DNA of 20,497 bases, taken from Echinococcus granulosus (taxonomy: Eukaryota > Platyhelminthes > Cestoda > Cyclophyllidea > Taeniidae). The stretch is taken from NCBI RefSeq assembly GCF_000524195.1, contig NW_020170389.1:1302059-1322555 (forward strand), read 5' to 3'. Positions 10,732 to 18,200 of the stretch are shown in pieces; position 1 is the first letter of the stretch; each line of letters opens with the position of its first letter. The notes below the pieces were generated by a model. The model was given only the letters and a program-made list of their open reading frames with translations, made no database searches and was not told where the DNA came from. A program made the translations under genes and the position numbers.

Positions 10732-13700
10732 GAGGAACTAGACGAAATAATTAAAAAAATAATGTCTGGAAACTGTATCATTGAAAAGTGCTTAACCCAT
10801 CGCATTGCATTACTCACGACGACCATGCAAATGTGGATACTTAACGAAGCCTGCGCCGCCATGGTTAGATGTTTTGGGTGCGATTTGTGTATAGTCGGGA
10901 CAACGACCCACAACCGATAGCATCTACTATAGCAAGTGTCCATGGTTGATTTTTCATTAAAAGTAAGCATTAACTTCTCAGTAGGTGCGCTTTGTTAAGT
11001 AAAATTCTTGTCACAAATATATACAAGGCTCTCCGCAAATATAAATTTAGAAAAGTCAAGGTATGAAATTAATCTAACCTGGCTGCAAATCAAATTAGTA
11101 TCTGTTGATATTTTAAGTAAAGACTTTAACCTGATAGCATACGAAAGTATTATAACTTTTTTAAAAGTACCACAATCTTAATATTTAATCAGGTGCAGGT
11201 ATTGAGAGGTCTCACCGTAATTGCACCCCGTTTCATGACAGATTTTACCGGTTCAGAAGAAAGGATAATCTCACGGCTGTAACATCTTTTTATTCATTTC
11301 TAACTAGTAAAAAGGTCATTGAACATCGTTAAAAAGCAGAATTATTTGTGTTTTGGCCTGGATTTTATCGTGCGACGTCTTCGGCCTTTCCTGAGATCAT
11401 GATTGGCGTGGAAGATTTGTAATTTAAATGCATATGAGTCGAGAGGCTGTAGGTATGGCCGGAGAGCCATGCGGCCTAGTGAAATTGCAGTCTGCAGAGA
11501 CCAATAGCCCCTGAAGTTAAAATGCGTCTAAGCATTTACGGACGACCTTTTAAAAGAATTAAATTACAATGAAGTTTGGTGTATTCACTACATAGAATTC
11601 CTTCCTTTCTACAGTTTTACGTCGTTTTGTGCTGATCTTGGCACTCATTCCAGTGCAACTTTTAATTTAGGTAGTTTAAATGTAAAATTTTGTGCTCCCA
11701 CTCGTAAATGTAGATTCTTGAATGTCAACTATAAAAGGTAATTTGTTTGGCCGAATCATGATTCTATCGTCATGTTGGCAATCTGATTTGCGATACATCC
11801 TTATTTATGGCAGTGATTATGAGATGGGATTACTGTTCCCATAGACAAGCTAATCAAGCGTCAAAATGCCATCAACCAAGTCAAAAAAGTAACCTTTGAA
11901 CCATGATGAATCTACCTAAGTTGATGAGGGAATCGATTAGTTAAAACATCACCACCACCTCAATTTAATTGTTCTCACATTCAAAAAAACGCAGCTCAAG
12001 TTTTAATTCTGGTGATATGAAATTATTTTCACACAATTGGTTTATGCAAATATAATGCCACTATTGCTCAATCAACCGTTGCAACCATGGTATTGACCTT
12101 ATTTTCATTTTACAACCACTGGTTATTAATTAGCATCTTTAATTGTGAAAGATGGAAGGTCGGTACGCATAATGGTTCTTGAAAAGGAGAGAATATTTTG
12201 CATAGTTGTACAGTTTAAATTAATTTATTCTTTGTCAAAAGATCCTTATTTTGCATTATCAATGTTCGATGGATTTGTGGGTCTCAATATATTTTAAAAA
12301 ACTGTAAAATATCCACATGGTTGAACTGTTAGTAAAAACGAGTGGTCTATTTCCCAGGTTAACTCTTCTTTCCTGCTTTGCATTGTTGGATTTGTTACGC
12401 CAAATACTAGTGTTCATGAATGGTCATGCTACCTCGGATACGGATATTCAGGATTTAAATGTTGTACATTAAATTAAATACACATTTTGATTGACTTTAG
12501 AGTAGACTTCCCCTCTTGAGTCATGTGCAAAACTACACAAAATGCCTACCTCTGATTGTTGTAGGTCTCACCAGAAAATATTTTAACATGATTCTCGTTC
12601 TATAAAAAGGTGACGTTATTCACCAAGGAAGCATGGTGACTTTAAGACTGGAAGGAATGTTTCAAAGAATTGACATTACTCAAGCATATCCGCAATCAAT
12701 CATATTGATATGATTTTTACCGACATTCCCACAAACGATATTTTAGGTGTCCAACTTCTAAAATAATGGATGCAAAATGGGATAAAATTGTGCTTGTTTA
12801 ACAAACTCCCAGAAAATCTTGGTTAAGCTCTGACGACTTCCTTATATCATTATACAGAGAAATTAGTTGTAGAATCGACTTGCTAATGCTCGTGCTCTTA
12901 AGTGTAAATATTTTTTGTGCATACAGGTGCATGATAAGATCATATTTCATTTTTTCAAGAGGAGACTTAATTCTTGTTCTGAAGTATAGTTCTAGTTGAA
13001 CTAAAATCTTTTTACTGTTCGAAGTACGCAATCAACGATTAGGATAGCCGCACTGAATAAGAGCCTTCTCGTAGACAAGATCTTAGTGCAAGGTTTATGT
13101 TTTCATCTCCATAATCTCATCAGGCAAAATTTTGCAGGATAGTATTAAATATATCCTGAATGCTCCTATTTACTACATTCTGGGCTGAAAAAATTCCTGC
13201 TTTTTTGGTGTGCAGAAAAATGTAAGTTTCTCTTTCACGCTTCAAATTTCAAACTCATGATACCTACTGATGCTCCACCTTTTCCCTACAACCCTTTGTC
13301 AATGGAAAAGGGGCTTCATTCCGCTATCTTCCTCACACACATTCGGAATCCACCGATAAGCGTATAGAATAGCCATTCTTTATGTTAATATCACTTTGGG
13401 TCAAAACTGTTTTGTCTAGTTTTGTACTAGAGGTAGGAGTTTTTCCGGCCAAAACTTCACGATGCCAATGAAAAATGCAATCTCCTAAATATCACTGGCT
13501 AATTCTTGTGGCATCACAAAGAGAACTTTTCTGCAACTTCAGTCATTTATGGCTCGTTCTTGTAGAATAAATCAGACAATAGAATTGAGGAGTATTGCAA
13601 GCATTAGGGCTCTAGCAACTGAAACACAATGTTAAAGTTAAGGTGATTGAACATTATGATTTTCATGTCTCTTCATTACTAATCTCAACGACTCGGTTTT

Positions 13701-14403
13701 GTCAGCTCCCCAGTTACCAGAAACGTATTGTATATGAAATTTCCATGTTACTAGCTTTGGCACCGCCAAGCTAATTTTCTCCTCAGAATTATAAAACACT
13801 TCAGCCAAACGCCATTTGTTGCTAAGGCGTAGACTACCCGAGCAGCAGGAAAAAGATATTTTACAGTTTTTAAAAAACACAGCAGAAATCTCTTAAATTT
13901 ACAGCAGAAAGATGTCACGATTTGGCTCATTATTTTCAAATATTCGGGTGTTTCAGTCAAGGCTTGAAATATTTTCTACAATGCTTGCCTATTGTATCAG
14001 TTTAATAGTTATGAGACACTATGACTCGGGTAGTGTTGATTCAACGTCGGAGAGTTTTGAAATTTTTTTTATTTTAAGTGAATTTTTTTGGGAAAGTGGT
14101 AAGCAATAAAACGCTTATTATGTCCACATAGCTCCCTAACTTAAAACCCACCCTACAGTTTAAAATGCTTATTAGTGGTGTGAAGAATGCATAATTTGCT
14201 CACTGTAACACTAGCCGCACTTTAACCTATTCACAACCTTGGTCTTTGAAGCTGTATTTGACCTGAATCAGGGGTTAGATGATAATTCATTGATGCACAT
14301 CGTATGGTGAAAGCAAGAAACCAGCTGCCAAACCTAGGTTTTTTGGGATTTTATCAAGTCAAATTTAAAGTTGCCGCAAGGCTACCACGCATTTCTTAAT
14401 GCT

Positions 14404-14700
14404 TCAATAAATATCGTCAATAAGTTTACAGAAATGTAGGCTATCCAACCTTAATGAGTATTTTTTCCTATTTTGTCTGTTTGGATATAGTCCGCCAGTG
14501 ACAATGATTAAAACAAATGGTGATTTTATAGATTTCCGAAGATTTGAGATGGCTCTTCCTGAGTCCTCATAGTTGGAAAACATATTCTTACATCGATAGT
14601 CCAAAGCATCAAACCCGAAAGGTGCCAGAGCAACCACTGTCCATTTTAGCGGGCATTGGCAATCTATGGTGTCAGAAGTATTATAGCCGGTTACTATCCT
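14404..14700 (-). CDS. Unassigned 98-codon open frame downstream of BCR/ABR
   Basis: Open on the minus strand from just after a TAA at 14701-14703 to a TAG at 14404-14406, with the first ATG at 14637. I do not recognise the product. Composition is less AT-driven than the other chance ORFs here: it has a Cys pair (CQCP), then ALAPFGFDALDYRC and a hydrophobic stretch SPFVLIIVTGG. It lies 330 bases past the BCR/ABR stop on the same strand, so it may be in the 3' UTR, a decayed exon, or chance. No clear splice sites frame it. Confidence 0.15.
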   Translation of the reverse strand, partial: RIVTGYNTSDTIDCQCPLKWTVVALAPFGFDALDYRCKNMFSNYEDSGRAISNLRKSIKSPFVLIIVTGGLYPNRQNRKKYSLRLDSLHFCKLIDDIY

Positions 14701-15027
14701 TTAGATCCATTTAGATCAAAAAATTGTGCAATCACTCGGATGCAACACTCTCAGGAAATTAATAAAACTATGGAGCGATGATTTAGAGAACAATGTATGT
14801 CCTCGAAATACATTAACCAAGATACGTCTCTTAAACGGTATGCTGAAATTATGTAATATCTACTAATTTCCAATAACTTATAGCTTGATAATGCGTGTCC
14901 TAGTCATGCAAGACTTTTTGATAAAAGTCTTAAATTACAGTGGATAGCCCCCGACCGTGAGATCAATCGGTTCGTTCATAGAAGAAAATACTAAAATGGA
15001 GGTACAAATAGGTGACATACAAATAAT

Positions 15028-15295
15028 CTAAAAAGCACTTCTATGGGTTAACAAAGCCAACTTTCCGTTGGCGTAGGCATCGAAAACTGTGCCGAGCACC
15101 ATGGTCTGAAGCATGCTAGCCGATGTCGCTGACTGCAATGAATGAGAAGGTGCATTTTTGGCGTCTGAGGTCTCCGCAGTAGTGGATGGGACTAGTTGAG
15201 GTGCGGACATGGTCTCTGGCTGGAACAGAGTCATTGCCCAAATTACTGAGAGATTCCCCAAATTCATCTTGTTGTCCGATTCATATTGGCACACT
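15028..15295 (-). CDS. BCR/ABR: BCR/ABR terminal exon: RhoGAP end, tail and stop
   Basis: Acceptor TTCAATTCCAG|; one base in, TAG at 15028-15030. YESDNKMNLGNLSVIWAMTL matches KEAVNKMSLHNLATVFGPTL in BCR: the Asn of GNLS is kept, but FGP reads WAM. The remaining Ser/Thr/Ala-rich tail of about 65 residues is not conserved in sequence. It ends HRSAF, which fits a class I PDZ ligand; human BCR ends STEV. Confidence 0.93.
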
Positions 15296-18200
15296 CTGGA
15301 ATTGAAGTGAATCACTTCAAGTGTAAAGGCACACATATCTCTTGCTAAATTGCGTTAAATAACTTATTTGGGTCAAGTATTCGTTTTGCACTTTTATTGC
15401 CTTGCCCTATGAAAAAGTTATCAGTTTCAAAGCTCTACTTATTTGAGTGCTTTATTGTATATGAGGGGCAATGTTAGAAAAAAATATTTAGAGAATGTTA
15501 AAAAAGTGGCTTCTTAAACTGAAATCACTTAAGTGACCCGTGACTCTGCAGTCCTATGATGCATTGCACGTGGCCCTGCACAGAAGCAAATAAACAATCA
15601 ACTGGATTACTAGACTATGCTAAGTGAATTTCCCACATTTATTTTGCTCTTATATTTACATTGATACGAACGAATTTGGTGTGATCATTCCGACTGATAT
15701 GGATTTCCAAGGAAATTGTGTTGGTTTTGGTTTTGATGAGGAACAATAATGCTCCTTCCTTAAACTAGGTAAAGGCACTTTCAAACCGTGTTCAGCCTAA
15801 TTAACACCTTAAGCAAACCAAGTTGAATTAAATGAAATAATTGATCTATATAACCTGATTTCAAGCTATATAACAATCTTAAATGAAGTGAGTTGATTCA
15901 ACCCTCAATATCTAAGACATAGATAGAACCACAAACTCGGTAAAATTGTAACCAGCTTTTAAGGTTATTCAGTCTCAGTAAGTTTTATTATTTGAATTTT
16001 GGAAAAGTCGAAAGGAATTGTAATGATTAAGTGCGATTCACCTACCGAATAAGGTGATCCATGAGGTATCGAAAGGTGTCCAAATTCACCCGAGGCATTT
16101 TCTGCAAGATACGACTGAATTCTGCCAGTTTTTCTGTTTCATCGGAGTATGCTATAGAATAAACACGCACAATTATTTGACCATTTTACTAATCTCATCT
16201 CCAAGGGACAGGTACTTAAGCAGTTATAGCATTCTGCTTGCCATTGTTGTCACCGGAAATTTGAAGATATTTGGCATTCAGAGTATTAGGTGTTCTATGC
16301 CCTCGCTAATACTTCGAAATTATATGAAAATGACGGCAAGACTAGCCTTTGCCATGCAAGTGTGTTGTGCTGCATGGAGAATCCATTTACAGTCAAACAA
16401 AGTACCTGAAGCTTTGACAAGATCACCAAAGCTGTTTGTGGGTATTACTGGTTCTGGGAGTTCGCGGAAGAAGATTTTTAAAAGACTGCTTATCACATTG
16501 ATATCGTAGTCTCCAATTTGCTTGACAGCCAAGCTGGTATCTAGGGCATAAAATTGATACAGTGTAATTCTTTCCTGATTGATGCTGCCACTAGAACAAG
16601 GTCTTTTTGGCACTGGAATTTAAGAAACCAAGATAACAAACGGCAAATACTGATTCTAGTAAAATGAACTAGTTGAAGTTTTATATCTACAATAATGAAA
16701 ACTAATTTGCCTTAAATAGCTACATTAAAGGAAAATAAACACTATTCCACCCTAACCAGGCATCGTCCAACGAAGTTTTGAATACTCTCTCTAAACATGG
16801 ACATCGGAATAACTTTGGCAGGAAAATACATGAAGATCACGGTCGGATATCGATGAGAGGTGAACCAACGGAATCTGATCAGCTTGCATTACGCATAATT
16901 TAAATGAGAATTTTTTATTGCTTTATGGTGAAACATATCAGTGAACCACGGAAGTGTGCATTGTACTTTGAATAACATAGACGTGAACAACCTAGTTTAC
17001 TATCACCGCGGAAAAATGCCATTTGATGCATAGAGCTCTTCGGTAACTTACCACGATCAAAAAGATCCTGAAGGCGGGAGACGGTAGTGATGGCGCCACA
17101 AATTCGATAGATGCCTTCTTCTTGAAGCCCTCGTCGTTCGATCTCTTCCACGCAGGCAGTAACCAGCACAGGAACTCGCAATTCCTCGTAGTTCTTATTA
17201 CCGCCTATCTGTTTCTTCAATCTCTCCCGATCGGCCTGGTCCCGTCTAGAGTTAAAGTAAATTAAAACGTAAATTCGTAATTCACTTATACTTTATTTAA
17301 GTGCTTAATGTAAAATAACAAGAACTTGACACCGCTGAAGCTTCCTTTCAAATGTTTTTGTCTTGGGAGCTAGACGAAATATTCTGCATCACTTCTGTGT
17401 GGGAATCTCTAATAGAAATACCAGGTTTCAACCCCAGTTTCTTACTAACGAGTGTATGCGCAATTTATAGCTTATTTATGTAAACATTCAATTAGTATAT
17501 TTTACTACTACTAAAAGGTTCAGCTTCCCATCTGACAAATAGTTCCAAACGGAATTTTAGTGGCATTTCTTATTATGAAACGTCACATTCATTTCACTGT
17601 GAGGACCATTTACCGGCAGTCAACATGTCTACGTGAAAATTTTATAGTCAAGGCATTTCGGATTTCTACAGGTGAAACTAAACAGCCGGTACGAACTTCA
17701 AAACTTCCTCAAGAGGTTGTCCAAATACATCCGACTGTTTCGTTGATCTCGACCTCGCAGTGGATTTCTCTCGTTCATTGTACAAAATTGATGTTTGTAA
17801 ATATACCTAAAATTAAATGAAAATAAGTGTAGAGATGTTTGACATTTATGGGAAGGTCATAATTTGAGAGCTTACTGGTTCCGAGGTGGTTTCATTGGTT
17901 TTTAAACTGTGGGATGCATTCTTTTGATCGAGTTGGTCTTCTTCAAGCTATCAATATATACAATAAACATCTTCAATTATAAGAAATTGGATCCAAATTT
18001 TTGACACACTTCTGTAGCTCATAGCCAATTAACCAAAAAGTTTTGGTAATAATTTAGTACTTTAACAAGGTCTTAAGTTGGTTTTACGCCACATCTAACC
18101 GGTGATGAAGAGTTGTTACTCTGCATCAGTCATTTCCTCAAGTAAACTTTTGTCATTATCCACGTTATAGGGGAGACATATGGTGTTATATGTATTTCTA

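Larger units (their letters stand above)
10520..15027. other. Region between the convergent TPST and BCR/ABR genes
   Basis: About 4.5 kb holding the 3' flanks of both genes. No homologous protein segment, tRNA, rRNA or terminal-repeat element was recognised on either strand. A relatively GC-rich, CG-containing patch at about 11370-11520 includes a short GGCCG/CGGCC inverted repeat (11457-11461 and 11472-11476). Two stretches keep longer ORFs: 10708-10920 (plus; probably chance, downstream of TPST) and 14404-14700 (minus; listed separately). The first canonical minus-strand AATAAA after the BCR/ABR stop is at 14068-14073 (TTTATT on the plus strand), about 950 bases away. Confidence 0.6.

Noticed and set aside
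10855..10864. Perfect vertebrate-like Kozak string GCCGCCATGG
   Set aside because: The ATG opens only 19 codons before a stop, with no recognisable product; coincidence.
10708..10920. 70-codon plus-strand ORF after TPST
   Set aside because: It spans the likely TPST polyadenylation signal, shows no family match and has an equally open frame on the other strand. Treated as chance.
11471..11483. Partial tRNA A-box-like string (CGGCCTAGTG)
   Set aside because: No matching B-box (GGTTCGA-like) at a suitable distance and no cloverleaf, so neither a tRNA nor a tRNA-derived SINE is supported.
12798..13031. 77-codon minus-strand ORF rich in Lys, Ile and Ser
   Set aside because: Composition is what AT-rich random sequence gives; there is no motif, homologue or splice signal that I can recognise.
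13638..14109. Cluster of 65-80 codon ORFs on both strands
   Set aside because: They overlap one another in several frames, have no motifs or splice context, and look like chance open frames.
16054..16509. 151-codon plus-strand ORF, the longest in the window
   Set aside because: It lies opposite two RhoGAP exons and their intron. The minus strand there has strong family matches and splice sites; the plus frame has no recognisable motif.
17235..17245. Alternative acceptor GACCAG|GCCGAT for the arginine-finger exon
   Set aside because: It would need a phase 0 exit from the preceding exon. The upstream TCTAG acceptor has the better pyrimidine tract and comes first, and it gives a consistent chain.
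17560..17820. 86-codon plus-strand ORF
   Set aside because: Antisense to the BCR/ABR exon at 17697-17806, which has family matches and splice sites on the minus strand.
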